Assembly (NCBI GenBank): GCA_902617895.1
Contig: CACMYJ010000004.1
Coordinates: 1-64,000, forward strand
Direction of reading: 5' to 3'
Source: an uncultured Pelagibacteraceae bacterium
GTDB lineage: Bacteria > Pseudomonadota > Alphaproteobacteria > Pelagibacterales > Pelagibacteraceae
Length of the DNA: 64,000 nt
Shown: one piece after another, positions 9,544-19,553 of the stretch
Layout of the letters: each line of letters starts with the position of its first letter
Numbering within the stretch: the first letter of the stretch is position 1
Notes under the pieces: model-generated
The model's input: the letters and a program-made list of their open reading frames with translations, nothing else
What the model was told of the DNA's origin: nothing
The model's database searches: none
Position numbers and translations under genes: made by a program

Positions 9544-10335
9544 TTATTCACCCATATTAATCAAAGTCCCCTTATTTTTTGCGGCATTGAAAGAATAATA
9601 AAATAAAGTGATCGAAAGAGAAAAATAAAAAGCGTTCCAAATAAATGCGTAGTAAACATTTTCGATATTCACTGTTTGATTAATCAAAATATTTCTAGCC
9701 TCTTCAAATATGTAAACCAATGGAAGTACATAAGCTATCTTTTGAAATATTTCTGGTAGAGTTTCTATTGGATAATATATACATCCAAAAGGTGCTAGTA
9801 AAAACATTGTTGACCATGCTATATTTTCAAATGATGGACCAAATCTAAGTAAACCTGAAGAAACTAAAATACCAAGTGTGATTCCAAAAATATAAAGACT
9901 TAAAAAAAGAAAAAATAAAAATATTCCTAAATCTAAAATTGAAATTCCAAACAATGGTGATGTAAGTAAAATTGCCGGAACAAGGCCAATTAGAGATCTA
10001 ATTAAAGCAGTTATAACAAGTGAGGTTAAAATCTCACCAATTCTCATTGGTGCTATGAAAAGATTAGTAAAATTTCTACTCCAAATTTCTTCTAAAAAAA
10101 GCATATTAAAACCAATACTTGTCCTAAACAAAAAATCATAGAGAATTGCACAAGTAAGGATTACACCAACTGCATTATTATAATAAGTTGTATGTGTTGC
10201 AAAAAAATTAGATATAAATCCCCATAATGTAATTTGAATCGATGGCCAGTAAACTAGATCTAATATTCTAGGAAATGATCTAGTGATTAGATAAAAATGC
10301 CTTAAAAATAAACCATATATTCTAGTTAAACTCAC
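9544..10335 (-). CDS. ABC-2 type transporter permease
   Basis: This is a 263-residue integral membrane protein with about six hydrophobic segments and the ABC-2 C-terminal pattern (PFGCIYYPIETLPEIFQKIAYVLPLVYIFEEAR). It should form the membrane part of an exporter with the ATPase encoded immediately upstream, which it overlaps by 14 bases. Its substrate cannot be told from sequence; ABC-2 systems of this kind export polysaccharides, lipids, drugs or toxic compounds. The gene ends directly against the CCA of tRNA-Arg with no space for a separate terminator. Confidence 0.88.
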   Translation of the reverse strand: MSLTRIYGLFLRHFYLITRSFPRILDLVYWPSIQITLWGFISNFFATHTTYYNNAVGVILTCAILYDFLFRTSIGFNMLFLEEIWSRNFTNLFIAPMRIGEILTSLVITALIRSLIGLVPAILLTSPLFGISILDLGIFLFFLFLSLYIFGITLGILVSSGLLRFGPSFENIAWSTMFLLAPFGCIYYPIETLPEIFQKIAYVLPLVYIFEEARNILINQTVNIENVYYAFIWNAFYFSLSITLFYYSFNAAKNKGTLINMGE

Positions 10336-11059
10336 TTTTACTCCTTGATAGTTTTAAAAAGACTTCCTCTAGATTTGTTCTTCCATGTTTTGTAATTAAA
10401 TCTTCAGGTTTACCTTGGTCTATTATTTCTCCATTTTTCATCATTAATACAGATTTGCACAAACGTGTGACTTCATTCATATTGTGAGAAGCTAAAAGTA
10501 TCGAAATTTTTTTTTCTTTTTTATATTCTTCTAAAAATGTTCTAACAAAATCTCCTACTTCTGGATCTAAAGACGCAGTTGGTTCGTCAAGCAGTAGAAC
10601 TTTTGGTTCATTGACTAAAGCCTTGGCCAAACTTACTCTATTTTTTTGACCTGATGAAAGCTCCCCAGTAATACTGTTTAATAGCTCTTCTATTCTCAGC
10701 TTTTCCGACAAATACTCAATTCGTTCCTTAATATTTTTAACTTTGTAAAGTTTGGAGTAAACATATAAATTTTGTTTCACAGTAAGTTTTTTAGGTAGTT
10801 CAATATATGGAGATATAAAATTTATCATTTCAAGAATTTCAATTCTATTTTCTTCAAGTTTAAGATGATTGATAAATATTTGACCACTTGTAGGTTTAAG
10901 TAAGCCTAGCAACATTCCAATGGTTGTCGTTTTTCCCGATCCATTAGGACCAAGCAAACCTAAAATTTCATCTTCCTCAACATTAAATGATATACCTTTT
11001 ACTGCTTCTTTTTTTCCATAATTTTTTTTTATATTTTTTACTTCAATTAAATTTTTCAT
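10322..11059 (-). CDS. ABC transporter ATP-binding protein (ABC-2 partner)
   Basis: The 245-residue ATPase has Walker A GPNGSGKTT (about 36-44), the ABC signature LSSGQKNRVSLAKAL (about 138) and Walker B VLLLDEPTASLDPE, followed by a switch His in LLASHNM. It resembles the CcmA/NodI-type group of exporter ATPases. It overlaps the permease by 14 bases and the upstream tsaC-like gene by 4 bases, so the three are probably cotranscribed. The transported substrate is unknown. Confidence 0.92.
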   Translation of the reverse strand: MKNLIEVKNIKKNYGKKEAVKGISFNVEEDEILGLLGPNGSGKTTTIGMLLGLLKPTSGQIFINHLKLEENRIEILEMINFISPYIELPKKLTVKQNLYVYSKLYKVKNIKERIEYLSEKLRIEELLNSITGELSSGQKNRVSLAKALVNEPKVLLLDEPTASLDPEVGDFVRTFLEEYKKEKKISILLASHNMNEVTRLCKSVLMMKNGEIIDQGKPEDLITKHGRTNLEEVFLKLSRSKSEFN

Positions 11060-11988
11060 TTTTTTGATGCTCTTAGAATTCTATCATTGATAGCTTCACC
11101 AATATTAATATTTGGTATTTTTTCAATAGCAATTTTTTTGTACCCATTTTTTTTAATCTTTCTTAACGTTCTATATAGATTTTTTGCAGCTTCATTCAAA
11201 TTACTTGTCTTACTGATATAAAAATAGTTTTTATTAATTTTTACTCTTTTTTTTATCAAGATATAAGCTTCATTTTGAAAATTTTTTTTGGCATTTAGTC
11301 TCACTGGTATTCCGGGTGAATAATGCAATTTGCTAGTACCAGGAACTTTTATTTTAATCTTTTTTTTATTCTTATTTTCTAAAGTATTAATTAATTTATG
11401 GATTAATTTACTGTTTATTCCTCCTGATCTTAAAATATGAGGTTTTCCAATAAGATTTAAAATCGTTGATTCTAAACCTATTTTTGAAAAACCACCATCT
11501 AAGATAAATTTTACTTTTTGACCAAATTCATCAACCACGTCTTGTTTTGAAATAGGACTTATACCTGTTGAAATGTTTGCACTAGGTGCCGCAAGTGGAT
11601 AATTTATTTTTTTTAGAAGTTTTCTAGTCAAAGGATGGCTTGGAAATCGAACCGCTAATGAATTTGAATTATTTGTAATGATTTTTGAAATCCTACTTTT
11701 CTTTTTCAATTTTAAAACAAACGATATCGGCCCTGGGCAAAATTTTTTGTAAAGTTTAATAAAATTATTATCAATTTCACAATCTTTTTTTAAGTCGCTA
11801 ATACTATAATAGTGAGTAATTAAAGGATTATTTCTAGGTCTTTTTTTTAATTTATATATTCTAGAAACTGCTGTATCCGAATACGCATTTCCTGCCAGTC
11901 CATAGACTGTCTCAGTAGGAATCGCTATACATTCATTATTATTCAAGTATTTTATTGCTTTTTTAATATTTGAATCATTCTTTTTCAT
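11056..11988 (-). CDS. Threonylcarbamoyl-AMP synthase (Sua5/TsaC family)
   Basis: The protein makes threonylcarbamoyl-AMP from threonine, bicarbonate and ATP, the first step of the t6A modification at tRNA position 37. The YrdC fold is marked by CIAIPTETVYGLAGNAYSD near residue 20, KLKKRPRNNPLITH and PSANISTGISP. At 310 residues it is the long Sua5 type, with a C-terminal domain after residue 220 (VPGTSKLHYSPGIPVRL). It is first in the operon with the ABC exporter genes. The start ATG at 11988 is divergent from xseB with only 20 bases between them. Confidence 0.92.
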   Translation of the reverse strand: MKKNDSNIKKAIKYLNNNECIAIPTETVYGLAGNAYSDTAVSRIYKLKKRPRNNPLITHYYSISDLKKDCEIDNNFIKLYKKFCPGPISFVLKLKKKSRISKIITNNSNSLAVRFPSHPLTRKLLKKINYPLAAPSANISTGISPISKQDVVDEFGQKVKFILDGGFSKIGLESTILNLIGKPHILRSGGINSKLIHKLINTLENKNKKKIKIKVPGTSKLHYSPGIPVRLNAKKNFQNEAYILIKKRVKINKNYFYISKTSNLNEAAKNLYRTLRKIKKNGYKKIAIEKIPNINIGEAINDRILRASKK

Positions 11989-11993
11989 ATAAT
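11988..11993 (+). promoter_or_regulatory. Candidate -10 element for xseB-ispA-dxs
   Basis: A perfect TATAAT lies 15 bases before the xseB start, in the very short gap to the divergent tsaC-like gene. No good -35 is seen at 16-18 bases (TTGAAT at 11970 is only 12 away), so the call rests on the -10 and on position. Confidence 0.4.
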
Positions 11994-12008
11994 ATTACCA
12001 ACTAATAT

Positions 12009-12263
12009 ATGAATGAAAAAAATTTGCCAGATGATATTGCGTCAAAATCATTAAATGAGCTTACTGATTTAGCTAGCGAAATTATTAAAAATTTAGAAAA
12101 CGAAAATAATCTAGAAAATACATCTGAAGATTACTCAAATTTATTAAAAATTAATAGATTGATAGAAAAAAAATTCCAAAAAGATTTTAAAGAAATATCA
12201 CGTAAAACAAATTTTAAAATTAAAGACATAAAATCAAACAAAAATGCAAAAAAAGTTAAATAA
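12009..12263 (+). CDS. xseB: Exodeoxyribonuclease VII small subunit
   Basis: This 84-residue acidic and helical protein has the XseB pattern LPDDIASKSLNELTDLASEIIKNLEN, followed by a lysine-rich tail. XseB stabilises the XseA nuclease, which degrades single-stranded DNA to oligonucleotides. The sequence alone is weakly conserved, but placement directly before ispA and dxs is the classic xseB-ispA-dxs order of proteobacteria. It overlaps ispA by 20 bases. No xseA lies in the window. Confidence 0.85.
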   Translation: MNEKNLPDDIASKSLNELTDLASEIIKNLENENNLENTSEDYSNLLKINRLIEKKFQKDFKEISRKTNFKIKDIKSNKNAKKVK

Positions 12264-13113
12264 AATAGTTAATATAACTAATAATTATCTTTATAAATAT
12301 TTTTCCAAACAAAAAAAAACTGAGCTTATCAAACCTATGTTATATGGACTTTTACCTGGAGGTAAAAAAGTAAGATCAAAAATACTCTTTGATATTGGGT
12401 CTATATTCAAGGTAGATAAAAAAAAAATTTTGCAAGTTGCAGCAGCAGTTGAATGTATACATGCTTATTCACTTATACATGATGATTTGCCATGCATGGA
12501 TAATGATAATTTGAGAAGAGGAAAATTGACCACGCACAAAAAATTTAGTGAATCAACAGCAATACTTGCTGGTAATTCTTTACTCACTATTGCATTTCAA
12601 ATTTTAAGCGAAAAAAGATTAAATTTAAATGAACAAAAAAAAATAAAATTAATAAACTTGCTTTCTGAAAGTTCGGGACATACAGGAATAGCTGGGGGAC
12701 AGTTTTTAGACTTAAGTTATGAAAAAATTAAAAAAACGAAAAAACAAATTATAGATATGCAAATTAAAAAAACTGGAAAGTTATTTAGTTTTTGCTGTGT
12801 TGCTCCTGTTATAATGTCTGGTAAAACAAAATATCTGAATAAGTTTAATAAAATAGGTAACGAAATAGGATTATTATTTCAAATTGCTGATGATTTAATA
12901 GATTTAAGAGGCAAAACATCTAGTGCAGGTAAGAAAACCAAAAAAGATTTTAAAATGGGAAAAGCTACTTTAATAAGTTTACTAGGCCCTGATAATACTA
13001 TTAAATATGCAAATAACCTAAAACTAAAAATATTTAAAAGTTTAAAAATTTTTGGCAAAAAAGGTGACGATTTTAGAGAAACAATAAATTATATTTTAAA
13101 TAGAACAAAATGA
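12244..13113 (+). CDS. ispA: Short-chain polyprenyl (farnesyl) diphosphate synthase
   Basis: IspA condenses isopentenyl diphosphate with allylic diphosphates to make farnesyl or geranylgeranyl diphosphate. The first aspartate-rich motif is [15 protein letters not shown], the long-insert form found in bacterial FPP/GGPP synthases, and the second is [10 protein letters not shown]. The length is 289 residues. It overlaps xseB by 20 bases and dxs by 4 bases. A second, long-chain-type synthase lies at 16758-17771, so this gene probably supplies the FPP primer. Product chain length is not proven by sequence. Confidence 0.93.
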   Translation: MQKKLNKIVNITNNYLYKYFSKQKKTELIKPMLYGLLPGGKKVRSKILFDIGSIFKVDKKKILQVAAAVECIHAYSLIHDDLPCMDNDNLRRGKLTTHKKFSESTAILAGNSLLTIAFQILSEKRLNLNEQKKIKLINLLSESSGHTGIAGGQFLDLSYEKIKKTKKQIIDMQIKKTGKLFSFCCVAPVIMSGKTKYLNKFNKIGNEIGLLFQIADDLIDLRGKTSSAGKKTKKDFKMGKATLISLLGPDNTIKYANNLKLKIFKSLKIFGKKGDDFRETINYILNRTK

Positions 13114-15023
13114 ACAATAATTATAAATTTCTAAATAATATTAATTTCCCTGATGATGTAAGAAAATTATCACAATCTGATATTAAAATTTTGGCAAACG
13201 AGGTTCGACAAGAGTTAATAGATGTTGTTTCTGAAACAGGAGGGCATTTAGGTGCCGGGTTAGGAGTTGTAGAATTGACTGTTGTCTTACACTATATATT
13301 TAACACTCCTCATGATAAATTAATTTGGGATGTGGGACATCAAACCTATCCACATAAAATATTAACTGGTAGAAAAAAACAAATAAGAACTCTTAGAAAA
13401 GGTGAGGGATTATCAGGTTTTACAAAAAGATCAGAAAGTGAGTATGATCCATTTGGTGCCGCTCATAGTTCAACTTCTATTTCATCTGCATTAGGAATAG
13501 CAGTAGCTAATAAGTTATCAAATAAATCAGGCAATGTAATTGCAGTCATAGGTGACGGGGCGATTAGTGCTGGTATGGCTTATGAGGCTATGAATAATGC
13601 AGGTGGAAGCAAAACAAAGATGATTGTTGTTTTAAATGATAACGATATGTCAATTTCAAAACCTGTTGGTGCTATGAGAAAATATCTAGCAAAAATTTTA
13701 TCTGGTAAAGTTTACTTTAGTTTTAGAGAAACATTAAAATTAATTATATCTGCTTTTTCAAAAAGATTTAAAAATCAAGCTGGAAAAGCTGAAGATTTTT
13801 TAAGATCTGCAGTAACTGGTGGAACATTATTTAATTCTATGGGATTTTACTATATTGGACCAATTGATGGACACGATATTGATTCAATGGTCTCAGTATT
13901 TAATAATGTAAAGGATATTAATTATGATGGACCAATTTTAATCCATGTTAAAACTGAAAAAGGAAAAGGTTATTCGTTTGCTGAAAAATCGGATGATAAA
14001 TTTCATGGTGTTTCAAAATTTAATGTAAAAACAGGAGAACAAGAAAAGTCTAAATCTAATACTCCTTCTTATACAAAAGTATTCGCAAATTCATTAATTA
14101 AACATGCTGAAAAAGATAGCAAGGTTGTTGGTATAACTGCAGCTATGCCATCAGGAACTGGGATGGATTTATTTGGAAAAAAATTTCCAGAAAGAATGTT
14201 TGATGTTGGGATAGCCGAACAACATGCTGTTACTTTTGCTGCGGGTATGGCTACTGAAGGGTATAAACCTTACGCTGCAATATATTCAACATTTCTTCAA
14301 AGAGCTTATGATCAGGTCGTCCACGATGTTGCCATACAATCTTTGCCTGTTAGATTTGCAATTGACAGAGCGGGGTTAGTTGGTGCTGATGGCCCAACAC
14401 ATGCTGGATCTTTTGATATAACATACCTTTCAACATTACCAAATTTTGTGGTAATGGCTGCAAGTGATGAGGCTGAGCTTGTAAGAATGATAAATACATC
14501 AATGGATATAAACGATAGACCATCAGCTTTTAGATATCCAAGGGGCAATGGTGTGGGAGTACAATTACCTGAAATAACAGAGAAAATTGAGTTGGGTAAA
14601 GCAAAAATAATTAAAGAAGGAAAAAAAGTTGCAATTTTAAATTTTGGAGCAAGATTACAGGAGTGTATTTTGGCTTCCGAAAATTTAATAAAAAAAGGAG
14701 TTGATATCTCTATTATTGATGCAAGATTTGCAAAACCGTTAGATGAAAACCTAATATGGCAAATTGCAACAGAACATGAGGTTTTGATTACAATAGAAGA
14801 AGGTTCAATAGGAGGATTTGGATCTCACGTGAGCCAATTTTTAAGTGAAAAAAATTTATTAGACAGTAATCTTAAATTTAGATCAATGATATTGCCTGAT
14901 AGATTTATTGATCATGATAAACCAGAGCTAATGTATAAGTTTGCTAATTTAGACTCTATAGGTATTGAAAATAAAATATTAGATACTTTGAATTCAAAAG
15001 TTTTAATTAAAAAATCTAATTAA
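13110..15023 (+). CDS. dxs: 1-deoxy-D-xylulose-5-phosphate synthase
   Basis: Dxs condenses pyruvate and glyceraldehyde-3-phosphate using thiamine diphosphate, the entry step of the MEP isoprenoid pathway. The thiamine-binding motif is [18 protein letters not shown], the His-containing [13 protein letters not shown] and AAHSSTSIS are present, and the central transketolase motif includes [16 protein letters not shown] and [15 protein letters not shown]. It has 637 residues, a normal length. It follows ispA with a 4-base overlap, so precursor supply and chain elongation are coexpressed. The stop is interleaved with that of convergent aroC (TTAA). Confidence 0.97.
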   Translation: MNNNYKFLNNINFPDDVRKLSQSDIKILANEVRQELIDVVSETGGHLGAGLGVVELTVVLHYIFNTPHDKLIWDVGHQTYPHKILTGRKKQIRTLRKGEGLSGFTKRSESEYDPFGAAHSSTSISSALGIAVANKLSNKSGNVIAVIGDGAISAGMAYEAMNNAGGSKTKMIVVLNDNDMSISKPVGAMRKYLAKILSGKVYFSFRETLKLIISAFSKRFKNQAGKAEDFLRSAVTGGTLFNSMGFYYIGPIDGHDIDSMVSVFNNVKDINYDGPILIHVKTEKGKGYSFAEKSDDKFHGVSKFNVKTGEQEKSKSNTPSYTKVFANSLIKHAEKDSKVVGITAAMPSGTGMDLFGKKFPERMFDVGIAEQHAVTFAAGMATEGYKPYAAIYSTFLQRAYDQVVHDVAIQSLPVRFAIDRAGLVGADGPTHAGSFDITYLSTLPNFVVMAASDEAELVRMINTSMDINDRPSAFRYPRGNGVGVQLPEITEKIELGKAKIIKEGKKVAILNFGARLQECILASENLIKKGVDISIIDARFAKPLDENLIWQIATEHEVLITIEEGSIGGFGSHVSQFLSEKNLLDSNLKFRSMILPDRFIDHDKPELMYKFANLDSIGIENKILDTLNSKVLIKKSN

Positions 15024-16105
15024 ATTTTATTTTGAGCTGCATTCATTAAATAGTGATCAAGAATTACACAATGCATCATCGCCTCTCCTATTGGAACCGC
15101 TCTAATTCCAACACACGGGTCGTGTCTTCCTTTTACAGATATTGTCGTATTCTTCCCAAATCTATCGATTGTTTGTCTCGATGACAAAATAGATGATGTT
15201 GGTTTTACTGCAAATGAAACATTTATTTCTTGTCCAGTAGATATTCCTCCAAGAATTCCTCCTGCATTATTTGATTTGAAACTAGTTTTACCTTTTTTTT
15301 TCAAAATTTCATCAGAGTTTTCCTCACCTGTTAACATTGCAGAGTTCATTCCTGATCCAATATTTACACCCTTTACAGCATTAATGCTCATCATTGCTGC
15401 CGCAAGATCCATATCTAATTTTGAGTATATTGGCGCTCCAAGTCCCAAAGGAACTCCTCTTGCTCTAACTTCAATTATTGCTCCACAAGATGATCCAGCT
15501 TTTCTTATCCCAAGTAAATATTTTTCCCAAAGTTTAATCACAGTTTTGTCAGGACAAAAAAATGGGTTACTAGAAATTGTTTTGTCTTTCCATTTTTTTA
15601 AGTCACATCCTAATATCCCCAATTGTGTAACAGCACCAACAGCTTGATACTTCTTTCCAATTTTGCTTTTCAAAACAACTTTTGCTATAGCACCCGCCGC
15701 AACTCTAGCCGCAGTCTCGCGAGCAGATTGTCTTCCACCACCTCTGTAATCCCGGATACCGTATTTTTTAAAATAAGTATAATCTGCATGTCCTGGTCTA
15801 AATTTATTCTTTATTGTCTCATAGTCTCTAGATCTCATATCTTTATTATAAATTATTAGGGAAATTGGAGTTCCAGTTGTTCTACCTTCAAAAACACCAG
15901 ATAAAATATTAATTTTGTCGTCCTCTTTTCTTTGAGTTGTAAATTTAGATTGTCCTGGTTTTCTTTTATTAAGTTCTTTTTGTATATCACTTTCTTTTAT
16001 TGGAATATTTGGAGGGCAGCCATCTACAACGCATCCGATAGCAGGACCATGTGACTCTCCCCAAGTGGTAAACCTAAATAACTTTCCAAAAGTATTAAAT
16101 GACAT
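15020..16105 (-). CDS. aroC: Chorismate synthase
   Basis: AroC eliminates phosphate from EPSP to form chorismate, the precursor of aromatic amino acids, using reduced flavin. The signatures are [21 protein letters not shown] at the N-terminus, [29 protein letters not shown], and [18 protein letters not shown] near the C-terminus. The length of 361 residues is normal. It stands alone on the minus strand, convergent with dxs and divergent from pdxH with a 32-base gap. Confidence 0.97.
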   Translation of the reverse strand: MSFNTFGKLFRFTTWGESHGPAIGCVVDGCPPNIPIKESDIQKELNKRKPGQSKFTTQRKEDDKINILSGVFEGRTTGTPISLIIYNKDMRSRDYETIKNKFRPGHADYTYFKKYGIRDYRGGGRQSARETAARVAAGAIAKVVLKSKIGKKYQAVGAVTQLGILGCDLKKWKDKTISSNPFFCPDKTVIKLWEKYLLGIRKAGSSCGAIIEVRARGVPLGLGAPIYSKLDMDLAAAMMSINAVKGVNIGSGMNSAMLTGEENSDEILKKKGKTSFKSNNAGGILGGISTGQEINVSFAVKPTSSILSSRQTIDRFGKNTTISVKGRHDPCVGIRAVPIGEAMMHCVILDHYLMNAAQNKI

Positions 16106-16137
16106 TATTTTAATGTATAAATTATTTTTTTAAATTT

Positions 16138-16761
16138 ATGAACGAAAAAAACTCACTTGGACTAAATCTTTGCTTTAAAGAACATAATAACCCAATAAAG
16201 CTTTTTGAAGAGTGGTTCAATAAAGCAAAAAAAACTGAAATTAATGATCCAAACGCATTTGCGGTTGGAACTGTAAACAAAAATGGTTTTCCAACAGTTA
16301 GAATGGTGCTTCTTAAAGATTTTGATAAAAATGGATTTGTTTTCTACACAAATCTTAATAGTGATAAAAGCAAGGCTATCAAAAATTCCTCAAAAATTTC
16401 TATGTGCTTCCACTGGAAAAGTTTACAAAGACAAATTAGAATAATTGGTATTGCAACTAAAGTAACAAAAAAAGAAGCTGATGCTTATTACAATTCAAGA
16501 GCCTATGGAAGTAGAATAGGTGCTTGGGCCTCAAAGCAAAGTTCTATTTTAAAAAAAAGACAAGATTTATATAGGTCCATTGAGGAATTTAAGAAAAAAT
16601 ATCCAAATAAAAATAATATACCACGTCCTGAACATTGGTCTGGTTGGAGAATTAAACCAAAGGAAATTGAATTTTGGTTAGATGGAAAGAATCGAATTCA
16701 TGAAAGGTTAAAATATATTAGATTTACCAAAAAATGGAAAAAAATATTATTAAGCCCTTAA
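16138..16761 (+). CDS. pdxH: Pyridoxamine 5'-phosphate oxidase
   Basis: PdxH oxidises pyridoxamine or pyridoxine 5'-phosphate to pyridoxal phosphate with FMN. The N-terminal fold (NAFAVGTVNKNGFPTVRMVLLKDFDKNGFVFYTNLNSDKS) and the C-terminal signature RPEHWSGWRIKPKEIEFWLDGKNRIHER are clear. It has 207 residues. Its stop is interleaved with the stop of the convergent polyprenyl synthase gene. Confidence 0.96.
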   Translation: MNEKNSLGLNLCFKEHNNPIKLFEEWFNKAKKTEINDPNAFAVGTVNKNGFPTVRMVLLKDFDKNGFVFYTNLNSDKSKAIKNSSKISMCFHWKSLQRQIRIIGIATKVTKKEADAYYNSRAYGSRIGAWASKQSSILKKRQDLYRSIEEFKKKYPNKNNIPRPEHWSGWRIKPKEIEFWLDGKNRIHERLKYIRFTKKWKKILLSP

Positions 16762-17771
16762 AAATTTCTTTCAATACTAAAAGAAGTTAATTTTTTTAAT
16801 ATATTTTTTTCTTCAGACTCTTCAAATACACTTAAAGAATTAGAAGCTAAATTAATATAATGTTCTGCTTTTTTATAACACTCATTAATAATATTATTTT
16901 TTTTTATTAGAACTAGGACATGTTCTAAATCTTGCTTTTCACGAATATCTTTTTCAAAAAAAGATTTTAATTTTTCTTTTTCAAACCTATCAACTTTTTG
17001 ATAAAGTAAAATTATAGGCAAAGTCACTTTTCCTTCGTAAAAGTCATTACCAATATTTTTTCCAAATAATTTTAATTCAGAATTATAGTCTAATGTGTCA
17101 TCTGCTATCTGAAATGTAAGCCCTAAGTTTTTTCCATAAAATTCCAAAGCATTTTTATATTTTAAATCTTTTTCAGCAATAATTGCACCAACTTTAGTAG
17201 CCGCTGCAAATAAAGAAGCTGTTTTTGATGAAATAATATTTAGATATGTTTCTTCCAAGATATCTATTTCTTTATTATGTTGTAACTGAAGAACTTCACC
17301 TTGGGCAATTTCAGATGATGTAGTTGCTAAAAGTTTTAATAGTTCTAAATTCCCGTCCTCTACCATCATTTCAAAACATTTACTAAGTAAATAATCACCT
17401 ACCAAAATTGATGAATGATTTCCCCAAATTATATTAAGTGTTTTTTTACCTCGTCTAATGTCAGCACTATCTATTACATCGTCATGCATTAAAGTAGCTG
17501 CATGTATAAGTTCTACACAAGCTGCAAGATTTACATCTCTTAATCCTTTTTGATATTCACAAATTTTAGCACATTGCAAGGTTAAGAGTGCTCTTAGTCT
17601 TTTTCCACCAGTTTTTAAATGATACTTGGTCATCTTTTGAACCAATTCAACTTTACTTGCTAGTTTAGAATTGATTTTTTCTTCAACTAGAATCAATTTA
17701 TCATCGACCGAATTTTTTAAATCTGCATATGAATTATTAATTTGTTTTTTTAGCTGTATTACAGTTCCCAT
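16758..17771 (-). CDS. ispB: Long-chain polyprenyl diphosphate synthase (quinone side chain)
   Basis: A 337-residue all-trans polyprenyl synthase with LMHDDVIDSADIRRG as first aspartate motif and IADDTLDYNS as the second. The first motif is the DDxxD form without the two-residue insert, as in long-chain octaprenyl or decaprenyl synthases that make the ubiquinone tail, and the length fits. It is distinct from ispA at 12244. The exact chain length is not evident. It is convergent with pdxH and divergent from sppA. Confidence 0.9.
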   Translation of the reverse strand: MGTVIQLKKQINNSYADLKNSVDDKLILVEEKINSKLASKVELVQKMTKYHLKTGGKRLRALLTLQCAKICEYQKGLRDVNLAACVELIHAATLMHDDVIDSADIRRGKKTLNIIWGNHSSILVGDYLLSKCFEMMVEDGNLELLKLLATTSSEIAQGEVLQLQHNKEIDILEETYLNIISSKTASLFAAATKVGAIIAEKDLKYKNALEFYGKNLGLTFQIADDTLDYNSELKLFGKNIGNDFYEGKVTLPIILLYQKVDRFEKEKLKSFFEKDIREKQDLEHVLVLIKKNNIINECYKKAEHYINLASNSLSVFEESEEKNILKKLTSFSIERNF

Positions 17772-17813
17772 TAATTAAAACTATTATATCCAATTTATTA
17801 ATATACTTATCAA

Positions 17814-17841
17814 TTGACGCACCTTATTCTTTAATTATAAG
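17814..17841 (+). promoter_or_regulatory. Candidate promoter for sppA-glyQ-glyS
   Basis: TTGACG at 17814-17819 and TATAAG at 17836-17841 are separated by 16 bases, close to the sigma-70 consensus. It lies in the 110-base divergent gap between ispB and sppA and points toward sppA, whose start is 40 bases further on. Confidence 0.55.
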
Positions 17842-17881
17842 TAGGGTTTATAAAATATTTAAAAAACTTATAACAATTCTA

Positions 17882-18691
17882 ATGTTCTCATTTTTTAAAA
17901 AAAAAAAGATAATAAGTCACCTAAAATTATCAGGGGTTATAGGAAATGTTGGAAGGTTCAGGCAAGGAATAGAATATTCAAGTGAAGAAGAAAACATAAA
18001 AAAGGCTTTTTCAGTAAAGAAAGCATTAGCCGTTGCAATTACAATTAATTCACCTGGTGGATCCCCAGTACAATCTCATTTGATATGTAAATTAATAAAA
18101 GAACAATCTAAGAAAACAAAAAAGAAAGTAATTATTTTTGCTGAAGATGTGGCAGCATCTGGAGGATATCTTATTGCATGTGCTGGTGATGAAATTTATG
18201 CTAACTCAAGCTCAATCATAGGATCTATCGGTGTTATTTCTGCTTCATTTGGTTTTAAAAATTTAATTGAAAAAATTGGAATTGAAAGAAGAGTTTACAC
18301 CGCTGGAAAAAATAAAAGTACTTTAGATCCTTTTTTGGATGAAAAAGAAGAAGATATTAATCGTTTAAAAAATATCCAATTAGAAATTCATCAAGATTTT
18401 ATAGATGTTGTTGAAGAAAGCAGAAAAGAAAAACTAAACAAAAATTCTGGTATTGAACTTTTCTCTGGAGAATTTTGGGCAGGAAAAAAAGCAAAAGAAT
18501 TAGGTCTAATCGATGGAATAGGAAATTCAGACCAAATATTAAGAGAGAAATACGGAGATGATTTGGAAATTAAGAAATTTGGAAAAAGTAAAGGATGGTT
18601 ATCAAAAAAGCTATCATCTTCTGAAAATTATACTGATAAAGTAATTAGTGTATTAGAGGAAAGATCAATCTGGCAAAGGTATGGTCTTTAA
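17882..18691 (+). CDS. sppA: Signal peptide peptidase, S49 family (SppA/SohB type)
   Basis: A 269-residue ClpP-fold serine peptidase of the short, single-domain S49 group. The nucleophile serine is in [19 protein letters not shown], followed by the conserved [15 protein letters not shown]. The Lys in [11 protein letters not shown] is in the position of the catalytic lysine of SppA-type enzymes. These peptidases cut remnant signal peptides in the membrane. No clear N-terminal membrane segment is visible, only a basic stretch FFKKKKI, so it may be cytoplasmic or peripheral. It overlaps the glyQ start by 11 bases. Confidence 0.88.
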   Translation: MFSFFKKKKIISHLKLSGVIGNVGRFRQGIEYSSEEENIKKAFSVKKALAVAITINSPGGSPVQSHLICKLIKEQSKKTKKKVIIFAEDVAASGGYLIACAGDEIYANSSSIIGSIGVISASFGFKNLIEKIGIERRVYTAGKNKSTLDPFLDEKEEDINRLKNIQLEIHQDFIDVVEESRKEKLNKNSGIELFSGEFWAGKKAKELGLIDGIGNSDQILREKYGDDLEIKKFGKSKGWLSKKLSSSENYTDKVISVLEERSIWQRYGL

Positions 18692-19553
18692 AATAAAAAA
18701 AAAAACTTTATCTTTTCAAGATACAATCTTTAACTTACAAAAGTACTGGTCTAAAAAAGGTTGTATAATTTTACAACCGTACGATCTAGAGGTCGGTGCT
18801 GGGACATTTCATCCAGCAACAACTTTAAGATCGCTTGGTCCAAAACCATGGAAAACTGCATATGTTCAACCATCACGCCGCCCGACTGATGGAAGATATG
18901 CTGACAACCCTAATAGATTGCAACATTACTATCAATTCCAAGTTTTAATTAAACCTTCACCAAAAGAAATAAAAAAGATGTATTTAAATAGCTTGTCATC
19001 AATAGGTATTAATCATGAGGAACACGATATAAGGTTTGTTGAAGACGACTGGGAAAGTCCTACATTAGGAGCGGCAGGTCTTGGATGGGAAGTTTGGTGT
19101 GATGGAATGGAAGTTACACAATTTACTTATTTCCAACAAATGGCTGGAGTTGAATGTAAACCTGTATCTGTTGAAATTACATATGGATTAGAGAGATTGT
19201 GCATGTTTATTCAAAACAAAAAAAGTGTTTTTGATTTAATTTGGAATGATGAAGGAATTACTTACAAAGATGTTTTTCATCAGTCAGAGAAAGAATTTTC
19301 AGCATATAATTTTGAATATGCCAATACTGATAATTTATTTAAAATATTTATTATGCTTGAAGAAGAAACAAAATTGTTAGTTGAAAAAAAGATTTCTCTT
19401 CCAGCTTATGATCAATGTTTAAAATGTAGTCATGTCTTCAATATTTTAGATGCAAGAGGGGTGATTAGTGTAGCACAAAGGGCTGAATATATTGCAAGAA
19501 TAAGGGAACTAACTAAATCAATTGGGAAAGTTTGGATTGAAAGCCAAAGTTAA
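18681..19553 (+). CDS. glyQ: Glycyl-tRNA synthetase alpha subunit
   Basis: GlyQ is the catalytic subunit of the bacterial alpha2-beta2 glycyl-tRNA synthetase. Conserved stretches are [46 protein letters not shown], the [35 protein letters not shown] core and ITYGLERL. The length of 290 residues is normal. It overlaps sppA by 11 bases, and its last base is the first base of glyS, so the subunits are translated together. Confidence 0.97.
   Translation: MVFKIKKKTLSFQDTIFNLQKYWSKKGCIILQPYDLEVGAGTFHPATTLRSLGPKPWKTAYVQPSRRPTDGRYADNPNRLQHYYQFQVLIKPSPKEIKKMYLNSLSSIGINHEEHDIRFVEDDWESPTLGAAGLGWEVWCDGMEVTQFTYFQQMAGVECKPVSVEITYGLERLCMFIQNKKSVFDLIWNDEGITYKDVFHQSEKEFSAYNFEYANTDNLFKIFIMLEEETKLLVEKKISLPAYDQCLKCSHVFNILDARGVISVAQRAEYIARIRELTKSIGKVWIESQS

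Noticed and set aside
15276-15647. 123-aa plus-strand ORF within aroC
   Set aside because: It is a shadow of aroC in another frame and has no recognisable domain.
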